Positions 27,550-35,466 of a stretch of 64,000 nt of DNA are shown here, piece by piece. Source of the stretch: Lacticaseibacillus paracasei subsp. paracasei (GTDB lineage: Bacteria > Bacillota > Bacilli > Lactobacillales > Lactobacillaceae); contig NZ_AP012541.1 of the NCBI RefSeq assembly GCF_000829035.1, positions 806,001 through 870,000 on the forward strand, written 5' to 3'. The position numbers were made by a program, and so were the translations under genes. Under the pieces are notes generated by a model. It saw only the letters and a list, made by a program, of their open reading frames with translations. It was not told the origin of the DNA and did no database searches. Position 1 is the stretch's first letter, and each line of letters starts with the position of its first letter.

Positions 27550-27790
27550 AACAAAAATGATGGTCGGTGATCTGGTTGCGGTGCCTGATCGGATATTCAT
27601 GGGCGTGCGTGATCTTGGCGGTGTGGCACGAATCATCAGAATCGAGCGATACAACGCCAGAGGTGCAAGTCAAGACATCAACAAGCCAGTTGCTTTTGAT
27701 GGCAACGCACCCAAAGAGCTAATCACAACGGTTGAGATGGTTGATGGCAAGCAACGTCAATACTATCTGAAGGACGTGAAGCCAGCATGA
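27536..27790 (+). CDS. unknown early protein (84 aa)
   Basis: An 84-aa basic, beta-rich protein (small SH3-like pattern: VGDLVAVPDRI ... ARIIRIERY ... VKPA). GGAGG 9 nt before ATG. Overlaps the XRE pseudogene end and, by 4 nt, the RusA start. Confidence 0.6.
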   Translation: MQAIKTKMMVGDLVAVPDRIFMGVRDLGGVARIIRIERYNARGASQDINKPVAFDGNAPKELITTVEMVDGKQRQYYLKDVKPA

Positions 27791-28152
27791 ACAGGATCAT
27801 TATTCCTTTGCCCCTCATGACTCTTAACCAGTACATCAAGATTGAACGAGGGAACATGTTCGGCGGAGCAAAAGTCAAGAAACAAGCAACGGAAACGGTA
27901 ATGTTGGCTGTGAGAAAAGCGATGAATCAGGGCGTGAAATTTCAATGGGGGAAACCTCTAAGCTTCGACTGGTACTGGTATGACAAGCGAACAGACCCGG
28001 ACAACATCGCGTTTCAGCATAAGTTTATCTTCGACGGCATGCAAAAGGCTGAATTTTTAGAAAACGATAATTGGGATCACATTGTAGAACTGCGAGATCG
28101 GTTCTTTATTGACAAAGCTAACCCGAGAGTTGAAGTCGAAGAAATCGATTAA
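27787..28152 (+). CDS. rusA: RusA-type Holliday junction resolvase
   Basis: A 121-aa endonuclease. The RusA signature Asp cluster is visible: FDWYWYDKRTDPDNIA (DPDN), FIFDGMQKA, and NDNWDHIVEL. RusA cleaves four-way junctions and supports phage recombination and packaging-substrate resolution. ATGA coupling with the preceding gene. Confidence 0.88.
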   Translation: MNRIIIPLPLMTLNQYIKIERGNMFGGAKVKKQATETVMLAVRKAMNQGVKFQWGKPLSFDWYWYDKRTDPDNIAFQHKFIFDGMQKAEFLENDNWDHIVELRDRFFIDKANPRVEVEEID

Positions 28153-28163
28153 GGAGAAAAATC

Positions 28164-28502
28164 ATGATGAATAGCATACGAATTCAAAACGGCAAAGTTT
28201 TTGTGAATGGCATTGAGGTTGGACAGGTTGAAAAGATCCACTTCAAAGCTGAGGCGAATGACCCTGTAGAGGTTGAAATGAAGTGGTTAGTTCCTGTCAG
28301 AGGCCTAGATGTTTCTGTATATCAGCCTGAACCACGCCAGCAGCAGCCTGAGGTCGATGCTAAACAGCAGACCATCAATGACCTTACATCACAGTTAGAA
28401 GCCGCCAAACAGGCAAACAATGACTTATCACAGGCCATCAAAGACGCACAGAGCATCAAGGACTATTCAGATCAGGCTGTGAAGTCAGTCAGTGCGAAAT
28501 GA
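28164..28502 (+). CDS. unknown phage protein with C-terminal coiled coil
   Basis: A 112-aa protein with a beta-rich N-half (FVNGIEVGQVEKIHFKAEA), a Gln/Pro linker and a C-terminal coiled coil (TINDLTSQLEAAKQANNDL). AAGGAG precedes ATG. No family assigned. Confidence 0.6.
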   Translation: MMNSIRIQNGKVFVNGIEVGQVEKIHFKAEANDPVEVEMKWLVPVRGLDVSVYQPEPRQQQPEVDAKQQTINDLTSQLEAAKQANNDLSQAIKDAQSIKDYSDQAVKSVSAK

Positions 28503-28541
28503 GTCATAGGGGCTGCTATGTGGCTGTGAGGAGGCCGACCA

Positions 28542-28805
28542 ATGAAAACAGGAGACGACACGTTCGATGACATCTACATCAGCAAAAAGACTGGCAAGGT
28601 TGTAGGTGTCATGTACGAAGATGTGGACTACAAGCTAGTTCCCGTAGAACCAAAGCAAAAAAAGATGAATTACGAAGAAGCACTAAAACGTGCAGAAAAG
28701 CTGCTTTCTATGGGCGATTATGTGGACGGTAACGTAAACGAATATGCCAATCTGAAAGCTGTGGCACTTGTTAAGAATATTTACGGGAGAGAGGACGAAA
28801 AATGA
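28542..28805 (+). CDS. unknown phage protein (87 aa)
   Basis: An 87-aa acidic/lysine-rich protein (IYISKKTGKVVGVMYEDVDY). GGAGG 9 nt before ATG; its stop overlaps the next start (ATGA). No family assigned. Confidence 0.55.
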   Translation: MKTGDDTFDDIYISKKTGKVVGVMYEDVDYKLVPVEPKQKKMNYEEALKRAEKLLSMGDYVDGNVNEYANLKAVALVKNIYGREDEK

Positions 28806-29323
28806 GCGAAGAAAAACTGTACGCGGTAAAGAACGATGAAGGCAAATACTGGGAATTTTTTGATAATTCCGGTTTCTGGGCATTAGATATCTCAGATTCC
28901 CCTATAACGCCTAGCAAGGATCAGGCTGAACAAGTGGCTGATGAGCAGGGTGGTCACGTTGTCACTTTGGTTGAGGAGCCTGAAAAGGTAGTCATAACCA
29001 AAGAGCAAGCCGGAATCGTTGAGGAAGCGCGTGTAAGTGGCATCCCGGCAACCCATATTTCTGGCCATACTGATGCTTATAACGGCGAGGAAAGGCTGCT
29101 TATTAATGCTTACGTCAACGGCTACACCATGGCAAAAGAGAAGAAATACAACGTCAAGGTGCCACATACCAAAGAGGTTTGGTATTACAAGTCCGGCGAT
29201 ACAGATTTGTTGACGATTTTCCCAGCGGATAAAGAACTTCGTGGCACGTTCACTGAATCAGAGATCGAGCATTACGGCTTGCAGGACTGCGAGAAAGAAG
29301 AGGTGACTGACGATGATGATTAA
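28802..29323 (+). CDS. DUF1642-family phage protein
   Basis: A 173-aa protein. The central LLINAYVNGYTMAKEKKYNV and VPHTKEVWYY segments are the DUF1642 signature, a common early protein of Lactobacillus and Lactococcus phages with no known role. The C-terminus EEVTDDDD shares its nucleotide context (GAGGTGACTGAC) with the end of the next gene. ATGA coupling upstream. Confidence 0.75.
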   Translation: MSEEKLYAVKNDEGKYWEFFDNSGFWALDISDSPITPSKDQAEQVADEQGGHVVTLVEEPEKVVITKEQAGIVEEARVSGIPATHISGHTDAYNGEERLLINAYVNGYTMAKEKKYNVKVPHTKEVWYYKSGDTDLLTIFPADKELRGTFTESEIEHYGLQDCEKEEVTDDDD

Positions 29324-29603
29324 GCTAGACAGCGGTGACTATGTAAACACTGATTATATTGAACGATTGTGGATGATTAATGAGCATGACGGCTTCATCA
29401 GGTTTGTTAACGCTCCAGACGTCCCTATCAGTGAAAACGATCGTGGCCTTATTCTAAAGGCGATGAAGCCAAAGATTATGCTTACTTTAGGTGAATCTGG
29501 GAAACTTGAGCCGACTATTTATCATGAAGGTGGAATAGATTATGGCGCCATGGCATTTTCACCATTAATTAATGGCCATGAGGTGACTGACTATGAGCAA
29601 TGA
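29313..29603 (+). CDS. unknown phage protein (96 aa)
   Basis: A 96-aa protein starting at one of two adjacent ATGs (29313, 29316) within the GAGGTGACTGAC element, which supplies the ribosome binding site. The C-terminal sequence HEVTDYEQ again carries that element for the next gene. No family recognised. Confidence 0.55.
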   Translation: MMIKLDSGDYVNTDYIERLWMINEHDGFIRFVNAPDVPISENDRGLILKAMKPKIMLTLGESGKLEPTIYHEGGIDYGAMAFSPLINGHEVTDYEQ

Positions 29604-29952
29604 GACGAAGCGGGACGTGCTAAAAAAGGCTCTTGATTTTTTCGTGATGCGTGGAATTGAACAAAGCATTAACTACGACTTGAAAAGGTATCAATATCTT
29701 TCAGAATATGACGCCGCCTTGCCAGATGATATGCCGGTGATTCCGGAAGAAGTATCAGATCGTTTGAAACAAGCTAAAGCGGATAGGTCTAGCTTGCGAT
29801 ATATGTTCGCTGCCAGCTCGATTAATATGCTTTCTGACTGGTGGATGGCCCAAGATCCTGAAAATGAAGATACATTCGCCCGTGCATGGATGCTAGGTGT
29901 CTGGCGCGTTGAGGAAACCGGCGAAATCGTGAAATTGGAGGCAGAGAAATGA
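29593..29952 (+). CDS. unknown phage protein (119 aa)
   Basis: A 119-aa helical acidic protein ending in FARAWMLGVWRVEETGEIVK, a tail also seen on DUF1642-type proteins, suggesting module exchange. Binding site GAGGTGACTGAC. The 3' end (29923-29952) is one copy of a 30-bp repeat. Confidence 0.6.
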   Translation: MSNETKRDVLKKALDFFVMRGIEQSINYDLKRYQYLSEYDAALPDDMPVIPEEVSDRLKQAKADRSSLRYMFAASSINMLSDWWMAQDPENEDTFARAWMLGVWRVEETGEIVKLEAEK

Positions 29953-30158
29953 GTAAACATTTTGAAGAAATGAGCCAACTGGAGAGGATTGATAAAAAAA
30001 TGAAATTCAAGATTGTGGGCCGCAATGGCGAAACCAAAATCAAGGAATTCAGGTCTCAGTACGAAGCAGATTTATACTGCGAGCGCCTCAACCATGAGCG
30101 GTTGGAACGCCTTGGCTTGATTGAGCACCTGAACACACCAGCAATCGAATTTGAGTAG
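29949..30158 (+). CDS. unknown phage protein (69 aa)
   Basis: A 69-aa charged protein (KIVGRNGETKIKEFRSQYEA), possibly DNA-binding by charge but with no recognised motif. GGAGG in the 30-bp repeat is its binding site; ATGA coupling. Confidence 0.5.
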   Translation: MSKHFEEMSQLERIDKKMKFKIVGRNGETKIKEFRSQYEADLYCERLNHERLERLGLIEHLNTPAIEFE

Positions 30159-30316
30159 GAGTACATCACCATGAAGACATACACCAAGCGTCGCTGCGGA
30201 AGGAAAGCCAGGATGTATTTAGCAATGTGGAACATGGAGAAATCGTGAAATTGGAGGCGGAGAAATGAACCGAGAGATTAAGTTCAGGGAGAATCCGGAG
30301 CTGCTGGAGGCACAAC
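30159..30316 (+). other. gene debris with two tiny frames and a 30-bp repeat copy
   Basis: Two short frames have ribosome binding sites: 30171-30248 (25 aa, MKTYTKRRCGRKARM...) and 30265-30324 (19 aa, MNREIKFRENPELLEAQHE, whose start resembles YopX-type phage proteins). A copy of the 29923-29952 repeat lies at 30239-30268. These look like ends of genes lost by recombination. Confidence 0.45.
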
Positions 30317-30535
30317 ATGAGTAAAAGTAAGGACGTTGACGCTTATCTTCAAGGCGAGCTGTGTGCCAAGGCCGAGCTTGCAACTAAGCTACTACACGAC
30401 ATTGCCTGGTCTAAATGGACGACTGACGCGATGACTACACGTGTTGACCCAATCTACAAGCAAGCCAGGGAAATAAGCTATTGGCTATTAAGCAGTGACG
30501 ACTGGTACACCGAAAATGAGGACGGAGGCGAATAA
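30317..30535 (+). CDS. unknown phage protein (72 aa)
   Basis: A 72-aa helical acidic protein (AYLQGELCAKAELATKLLHD). Binding site GGAGG; followed by the XRE gene after 1 nt. No family assigned. Confidence 0.5.
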   Translation: MSKSKDVDAYLQGELCAKAELATKLLHDIAWSKWTTDAMTTRVDPIYKQAREISYWLLSSDDWYTENEDGGE

Positions 30536-30536
30536 T

Positions 30537-30755
30537 TTGGATAGCAAACAAGCATTGGCCAAAAACATTAGGGACAATATATATGAGCTTGGCAAGACAC
30601 AGTCTGAATATGCAAAAGAGATCGGAATACCCATCACCACGCTTCAATATGCAATCTCTGGGAAGGGCAGTGTTTCACTCAACACTTTGGACAAAATCGC
30701 ATATGGAGCTGGGATTGATCCGTGGGAGCTCATTCGGCCTCCTGAAAGCAAATAA
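30537..30755 (+). CDS. small XRE-family regulator (TTG start)
   Basis: A 72-aa HTH protein (KTQSEYAKEIGIPITTLQYA, then LNTLDKIAYGAGIDPWEL), almost only the DNA-binding domain. TTG at 30537 was chosen because GGAGG lies 8 nt upstream. May regulate the switch to late genes, together with ArpU downstream. Confidence 0.7.
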   Translation: MDSKQALAKNIRDNIYELGKTQSEYAKEIGIPITTLQYAISGKGSVSLNTLDKIAYGAGIDPWELIRPPESK

Positions 30756-30782
30756 AAAAGCGCGCCTGATTAGGGACGCGCC
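30753..30782 (-). terminator. minus-strand terminator 1
   Basis: GCGCG (30760-30764) / CGCGC (30777-30781); the T-run (from AAAAAA at 30754-30759) lies on the minus strand although no leftward gene is nearby. Confidence 0.55.
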
Positions 30783-30843
30783 GGAGGCCAAACGTACACG
30801 TGATTGACAGCAAATGGAATCATTTAAAAGGAGTAGGCCTCCG
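30782..30843. repeat. 8-bp inverted repeat upstream of the late regulator
   Basis: CGGAGGCC (30782-30789) and GGCCTCCG (30836-30843) enclose a segment with TTGACA at 30804-30809. The 175-bp gap up to the ArpU start probably carries its promoter, but no clear -10 is seen. Confidence 0.4.
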
Positions 30844-30929
30844 AAGACAGTATAACAAAAGCGCACCATCACGGCACGCTTATCCCCCAAACTTTTACAA
30901 AATCAATTATACCATAAGGAGTGGACGCA

Positions 30930-31358
30930 GTGGTGCGAGCAACGAGATATTTTAGCCCAATTGATCATGACAAAACAATTGAAAACGCCAAAGAGGTCTT
31001 GGGGAACTACTGGCATCACAAGCGGCTCGCTCAACGCACCAAAATAGCGCTCAGAAGCCCCGTGATGGACGGCATGCCCAAGTCACCTAGCTATGGCAAC
31101 AAAGCCGAGGAAAAGCTCGTATCGCATGCTGACGAGCTGTACTATATAGCGTGCTGTGAAGGTGCTATTGAATCTCTGAACTCAGCGACTCATCGGTTTA
31201 TACTAACAAGTTCTTACTTAACCAAACGATATACTGACCAGCAAATAATGGACAAGCTGTTTTTATCAAAAGCCCAGTATTATCGAACAAAACGAGAAGC
31301 GCTAATCGCATTCGCTGAGATTTGTCCATTGGTTGAAATCGAGATGAGACCTTTGTGA
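30930..31358 (+). CDS. ArpU-type late transcriptional regulator
   Basis: A 142-aa protein. The C-terminal sigma-70 region-4-like helices (LTKRYTDQQIMDKLFLSKAQ, YYRTKREALIAFAE) are the ArpU/RinA-like signature of phage regulators that switch on packaging and lysis genes. GTG at 30930 has AAGGAG 8 nt upstream; earlier GTG 30921 overlaps the binding site. It sits at the early/late boundary, as expected. Confidence 0.75.
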   Translation: MVRATRYFSPIDHDKTIENAKEVLGNYWHHKRLAQRTKIALRSPVMDGMPKSPSYGNKAEEKLVSHADELYYIACCEGAIESLNSATHRFILTSSYLTKRYTDQQIMDKLFLSKAQYYRTKREALIAFAEICPLVEIEMRPL

Positions 31359-31604
31359 GACATTTCAACTGTTTTTCCGTCATATGATTGTATTGTGCCA
31401 AAGGTGAGAAACCTGAGACACCGCGTTTTTCCTCCGAGCCATAGTGATGATAAAGCTGTGGCAAGGCGTGGCAATGAGGACTGACCGTGATAGTCAGGCG
31501 GGTTCGATTCCCGCATGCCACATTGTCCAGTTTAGCGACCGGACACAGCTTGCGATGACCCCATCTGACACTGGGAGAGCGAGCAGCAGACATATGAAAC
31601 ACAG
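31359..31604. other. intergenic region with tRNA-like element
   Basis: No plausible protein gene. A weak hairpin (GGTG ... CACC, then GCGTTTTT near 31423) may terminate the ArpU transcript. The rest holds the tRNA-like element at 31458-31522. Confidence 0.4.
31458..31522 (+). pseudogene. tRNA-like remnant
   Basis: Acceptor-like GTGGCA/TGCCAC, a 5-bp anticodon-like stem CTGAC-CGTGATA-GTCAG and a perfect T-arm GCGGG-TTCGATT-CCCGC with discriminator A. The D-arm consensus is absent, there is no variable loop, and loop position 33 is G instead of T, so it cannot be a normal tRNA. Probably a degenerate phage tRNA or tRNA mimic, 65 nt. Confidence 0.4.
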
Positions 31605-31663
31605 ATATCACCTCAATGTAGTATTCCAGTTCGTGCTGGAGTACTATTTTTTTGAGGTGATAT
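31605..31663 (+). promoter_or_regulatory. 24-bp hairpin that masks the ribosome binding site of the cargo gene
   Basis: Outer arms ATATCACCTCAA (31605-31616) / TTGAGGTGATAT (31652-31663) are a perfect 12-bp match; inner arms 31618-31629 / 31636-31647 add 12 pairs including two G-U. The loop is 6 nt and a TTTT bulge follows. GAGGTG, the binding site of the ATG at 31667, is wholly in the outer stem. The inner hairpin plus T-run also looks like an intrinsic terminator. Confidence 0.75.
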
Positions 31664-31666
31664 AGG

Positions 31667-32494
31667 ATGATAAATGGTGAAGAATTAAAAGAATTAATAG
31701 CAAATCCTGAAAAAGCGTTTATGGCCGAGAGAAAATCTCTTTCAGACAGGATAGAAGCCCAACGCTTGGGAACCGAAGAGGTGAAAGATGCTGTGGCAAA
31801 AACAGCTAAGGAAAAAGGCAAAAACCTTACTACTGATTTTTTTGACGGTAAGTGGGGAAGCCTAGTGCTTGATATTGTTGATACAGGAAATAAGCTCAAA
31901 GAAAAACTAAATGATGCAAAAAAAGTCAAACTTTTTGCGGAATATTTGCAGAAGTCAGATGATCAACAGCTTGCGTTAGAAAAGCTTTCTGACTTGGTGA
32001 CTAGTCCGTATGGGGTTGCAATCTATTCAAAGATATCATCTATTCTAGATAGCTCCTCAGCAGATGAAGATTTGCTTCAAATTCTTTCTGCATATTTGGC
32101 AAAAGTAACAGACAGCGAAGATATAAGGAAAACTTTTTCCCGGTCAAAAACTGTTCTTAACATAATTTCAAAGTGCTCTCCTCAGGCATTGATTCTTATT
32201 AAGAACAGGCAATTTTGGCCCGTTATTCCAAGCAACAGAAGCTTTGCGGCGGTGTCTGGAATAGTTCAAGGAGTTAGTGTCGCTGAAGTAGCTTCAGAAT
32301 TTGCTAAGGTCAATGTGTTTTCGGGCATTTCAATTTCCTCAATTCAAGCAGCGATAGTTGATATGGAGTTTAATGGACTAGCAAAACTAATTTACGGTAA
32401 CGATGCGACTCCAGGACATGACCACAATAAAGAAATTATGATGGAAGAATTAACAGAAACCGGCAATTTTTTGCTTAGCGAATTAGTATCGTGA
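31667..32494 (+). CDS. unknown 275-aa cargo protein under an RBS-masking hairpin
   Basis: A 275-aa soluble, largely helical protein without a domain I recognise. The N-terminus is charged and coiled-coil-like (to about residue 90); the middle has LLQILSAYLAKVTDSEDIRK and KCSPQALILIKNRQFWPVI; the C-half is more hydrophobic (VNVFSGISISSIQAAIVDME), which could make one amphipathic or membrane-touching segment. Its base composition is more AT-rich than its neighbours. It lies between the late regulator and packaging genes, a common phage cargo position, and is insulated by terminators. A defence or exclusion function is possible but unsupported. Confidence 0.7.
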   Translation: MINGEELKELIANPEKAFMAERKSLSDRIEAQRLGTEEVKDAVAKTAKEKGKNLTTDFFDGKWGSLVLDIVDTGNKLKEKLNDAKKVKLFAEYLQKSDDQQLALEKLSDLVTSPYGVAIYSKISSILDSSSADEDLLQILSAYLAKVTDSEDIRKTFSRSKTVLNIISKCSPQALILIKNRQFWPVIPSNRSFAAVSGIVQGVSVAEVASEFAKVNVFSGISISSIQAAIVDMEFNGLAKLIYGNDATPGHDHNKEIMMEELTETGNFLLSELVS

Positions 32495-32509
32495 TGTCAC
32501 TTGCGTTTC

Positions 32510-32543
32510 TAGCACTCCGCCAAACGGTGAGGTGCTATTTTTG
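32510..32543 (+). terminator. terminator of the cargo gene
   Basis: TAGCAC ... GTGCTA stem (32510-32515 / 32532-32537) with additional inner pairs, then TTTTTG. Confidence 0.7.
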
Positions 32544-32549
32544 TGCAAC

Positions 32550-32581
32550 AAAAAAAGCCCTCGCTCTGGGAAAACGAAGGC
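32550..32581 (-). terminator. minus-strand terminator 2
   Basis: GCCCTCG (32557-32563) pairs with CGAAGGC (32575-32581) with one mismatch; the A-run in front gives a T-run on the minus strand. Confidence 0.55.
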
Positions 32582-32649
32582 CAATCACTTTTGAAGTGTG
32601 AGAATGAACTCACTAAGTCATTGTAACACAATACTTATAATAGGCACAT

Positions 32650-32680
32650 AAAAAAGCTCTCGGGGACGAGTCCGAGAGCC
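32650..32680 (-). terminator. minus-strand terminator 3
   Basis: GCTCTCGG (32656-32663) / CCGAGAGC (32672-32679), perfect 8-bp stem, with AAAAAA in front, i.e. a T-run on the minus strand. Confidence 0.7.
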
Positions 32681-32754
32681 TGAGGAATAAAAATGAAAAG
32701 AGCAGCACATGATTGCATGTGGCTCACAATTATTATATTTCAGGAGGCGAGTAG

Positions 32755-33903
32755 ATGCAATGGACAGATGAACAGATCGGTGACATTAGGAAGCTCGCCT
32801 CTGAAGGCTTTACCAGACGCGAGGCGGCAGATAAGCTCGGGATTAGCTATGATGCTCTTCAAGGCAAAGCAAGACGGCTTGGCATCGAATTCCAAACGCC
32901 ACTAAAGAATGAATACGATTCAGACGGAACACAATCCAGCGAGACTATCCTGAAAGTAGTCAGGGGTCACAAAATGACGCCTAGAGAGGTTTTGGAAGCT
33001 CACGGGTATGATTACGCCAAGTGGGAGCTTGTACGTGCTACAAGCAATTACTGGAAGCAGAAGCCTGAAGCAACGCTCTTCCAGAGCAAGATACAAATTA
33101 GGCCGCTAGTTGAGGCTGAACAATACGAATCATTGATGAATGACATCATCACACACAAGGAGCCGTATCAAGCAAAGGCTCCTATTTTTGTGGAATCAGA
33201 TCGCTATCTAGTCATTCCTGCATTTGATACACATTTCAATGGTCACACGTTTGATGTCTATGCCGAATCATTGAAGTGTCAGCTAGAGATCATTGAACGC
33301 GGCCACTACGCAAAGATATTGCTCATTCTGGGCGGTGATCTAGCTCACGTGGACAATATCAACTCAACCACAGCAAAGGGCACACAGCTCGAAACAACTG
33401 ACCTAGGCGAGACTGTGAACGAAATGGAGCAATACTTCGAGACACTGATTGAAGCAATCATTAAGAACGCCAATGAGTGTGAGGTCATGTATTGTGCCGG
33501 AAATCACGATCCGTCAGTTGGATACATGTTCGCACGTCTATTGAAACGTGCCTACAGCAACCAGCCGAACATCACTTGGGATATATCACTGAAGCATTAC
33601 AAAGGCGCAATGCTAGGCCGCAACTTCATTGGTGCCACTCACGGAGACAAGGGCAAGAACAACTACCTTGCGAAGTATCTTGATGAGTTCGGCTTCATGT
33701 TAGGCACAGCACAGAACCGCGAGCTATTTACGGGGCATCTCCATTCAGAAATGAGCAAAGACCTAGGCGGATTCGTTCAGCGTCAAGTATCGACGAGAAA
33801 ACCTAATGACCGCTGGACTGATGACCTCGGGGTTGTTGCCCACAAAACGTTTGAGCTGGTCGAATATTCGGATCACAACACGACAGCCATATATTACGTT
33901 TGA
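32755..33903 (+). CDS. calcineurin-like metallophosphoesterase with N-terminal HTH
   Basis: A 382-aa protein. Residues 1-50 form a helix-turn-helix (IRKLASEGFTRREAADKLGI); the rest is a metallophosphoesterase with motifs PAFDTHFNG (variant of DxH), GGDLAHVDN, GNHDP, THGDKG and TGHLHSE. Phage enzymes of this type act on DNA ends or nucleotides; its position before the packaging genes suggests DNA processing, which is inference. AGGAGG precedes ATG. Confidence 0.82.
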   Translation: MQWTDEQIGDIRKLASEGFTRREAADKLGISYDALQGKARRLGIEFQTPLKNEYDSDGTQSSETILKVVRGHKMTPREVLEAHGYDYAKWELVRATSNYWKQKPEATLFQSKIQIRPLVEAEQYESLMNDIITHKEPYQAKAPIFVESDRYLVIPAFDTHFNGHTFDVYAESLKCQLEIIERGHYAKILLILGGDLAHVDNINSTTAKGTQLETTDLGETVNEMEQYFETLIEAIIKNANECEVMYCAGNHDPSVGYMFARLLKRAYSNQPNITWDISLKHYKGAMLGRNFIGATHGDKGKNNYLAKYLDEFGFMLGTAQNRELFTGHLHSEMSKDLGGFVQRQVSTRKPNDRWTDDLGVVAHKTFELVEYSDHNTTAIYYV

Positions 33904-33915
33904 GAGGTGATTATC

Positions 33916-34446
33916 ATGAGCGAAAAGGAAATCTGGAAAGACATTAAGAACTATGAGGGGCTATATCAGATAAGCAACTTAGGCAGGGTGAGAAGCCTTG
34001 ACCGCGTAGATTTGCAAGGACGCCGCTTAAAAGGGAAGGTGATCGCCAGCTTTCCAAATAGAAATGGGTACCTCAAGGTCAATTTATATTGGGACAGAAG
34101 CATAAAGCAAGTGTTCATTCATCGCTTGGTAGCCGCAGCATTTTTAGACAATCCCGACAACTTGCCAGAAGTCAATCACATAGACGAGGACAAAGGCAAC
34201 AACTTAGTTGAAAATCTTGAGTGGTGTACAGCGTTATATAATACCAATTACGGTACTCGCACCGAACGCGCGGCAAAGGCAAACGAGCGTCCAATCTATG
34301 CGGTAAGTGGATCGGGACATCGCTATTTCTTTGAAAGTGCCAGAAAAGCCGCGGAACTTCTTGGACTAGACCGAAGCGCTGTATCTAAGTGTCTTCGTGG
34401 CAAGCGCAAATATCACGGAGGTTTTTCCTTCGAGTTGGCGGTGTAA
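33916..34446 (+). CDS. HNH homing endonuclease (NUMOD4-HNH-NUMOD1)
   Basis: A 176-aa free-standing endonuclease. An N-terminal NUMOD4 motif (IWKDIKNYEGLYQISNLGRV), a central HNH fold (VFIHRLVAAAFLDN, EVNHIDEDKGNN, LEWCTALYN) and a C-terminal NUMOD1 helix-turn-helix (ARKAAELLGLDRSAVSKCLR). Such genes are selfish and spread into phage genomes without an intron. ATG at 33916 with GAGGTGA. Confidence 0.88.
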   Translation: MSEKEIWKDIKNYEGLYQISNLGRVRSLDRVDLQGRRLKGKVIASFPNRNGYLKVNLYWDRSIKQVFIHRLVAAAFLDNPDNLPEVNHIDEDKGNNLVENLEWCTALYNTNYGTRTERAAKANERPIYAVSGSGHRYFFESARKAAELLGLDRSAVSKCLRGKRKYHGGFSFELAV

Positions 34447-34449
34447 GTC

Positions 34450-34872
34450 ATGTCAGGTATGAAACGTGTTAGCTATGGCTACGTTAGCCGCACCGAGCAA
34501 AAAATCATTGAAGAGCTATCAAGGGAAACAATACACGGAGGGAAACATATGCTCTCAAATAATATTAAAGGCCAAAGTAGGCAATTGTCTCACCGTCAGT
34601 TGCCTCCACCAGCACCAGTGCTACCAAAAATGGAAGGATCACTGCCAACTCGTGCCAATGCAACTAAGAAATACAAAGACAGTCTGATTGCTGATGTGAA
34701 CGATGCCATTAATCAAGGAATTAATACTACATCCCCAATCTCAATTAGCGTTGCCAAGTACAATCCAGCAGTCGTTAATGAAGTAATCAGTTTGCTAACG
34801 AAATCAGGATGGGATGTTACTAGTCTAAATATTGACGGTAACGGTTCCTATTCGACAATCATAGTGTCTTAG
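34450..34872 (+). CDS. unknown phage protein (140 or 107 aa)
   Basis: The frame is open from ATG 34450, 3 nt after the homing endonuclease, but only ATG 34549 has a strong binding site (GGAGG, 7 nt), which would give 107 aa. The N-terminal 33 codons may belong to a gene truncated by endonuclease insertion. The C-terminal YKDSLIADVNDAINQGINT region is alpha/beta and not recognised. Confidence 0.5.
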   Translation: MSGMKRVSYGYVSRTEQKIIEELSRETIHGGKHMLSNNIKGQSRQLSHRQLPPPAPVLPKMEGSLPTRANATKKYKDSLIADVNDAINQGINTTSPISISVAKYNPAVVNEVISLLTKSGWDVTSLNIDGNGSYSTIIVS

Positions 34873-34884
34873 GAGGAATTACAC

Positions 34885-35466
34885 ATGCTTAAAGTAGTTA
34901 AGCGACTGAAAGAACACTTCTCAGGTAAAAAAAGAACCGACAAGATAAACGTTACGATTGATGCAAACACGAATATACTTATGGCCAAACTTGACAAGAT
35001 CAAGAACGCGGTCGAAAACATCAAGGCTGACGCAACACCGGAAGTTTCGCCAACCTTAACTGCGTATGGTCTATGTGATGCTAAGTTGCCTGAGATCGAA
35101 AGCGTTGAGCTACCAGATCATGCAGGATTCAGTGAGCCATTCATTGCAGAGCTAGACAAAGCACTGAACGACTTTCAGCAAAAGCAGGAACAGTCGTCGC
35201 AGTGTGCAAGCACTCCGCATGTTCGCATCGAATTCGATGATATTAATGATGTGCCACATGTTTGGATTGATGGCAAACGGATTGATAGATCAGATACAGG
35301 GCTCGTGAGCGTTTCACTTGACTGGCATACAAAAGATCTAGCGGCAACAGATCATGTTATCCGTGCTTATAAAATCGAATATTTAAAGGGGGATCACCGC
35401 GAAGGAATCGCTCAGGGGTCTGCGATGGGACCTGATCTCTTTAAGAATGATATCCATGCCAAGTAA
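34885..35466 (+). CDS. unknown phage protein (193 aa)
   Basis: A 193-aa protein with a basic N-terminus, an acidic central part and a beta-rich C-half (HVRIEFDDINDVPHVWIDGK). No family recognised. TAGGAGG precedes ATG. Ends just inside the HNH/P-loop gene. Confidence 0.6.
   Translation: MLKVVKRLKEHFSGKKRTDKINVTIDANTNILMAKLDKIKNAVENIKADATPEVSPTLTAYGLCDAKLPEIESVELPDHAGFSEPFIAELDKALNDFQQKQEQSSQCASTPHVRIEFDDINDVPHVWIDGKRIDRSDTGLVSVSLDWHTKDLAATDHVIRAYKIEYLKGDHREGIAQGSAMGPDLFKNDIHAK

Noticed and set aside
31198..31929. 243-codon minus-strand frame across ArpU end, tRNA-like element and hairpin
   Set aside because: No ribosome binding site, spans structured non-coding DNA and overlaps two better genes on the other strand.
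32693..32905. 70-codon plus frame overlapping the phosphoesterase start
   Set aside because: No binding site and shadow of the real gene in another frame.
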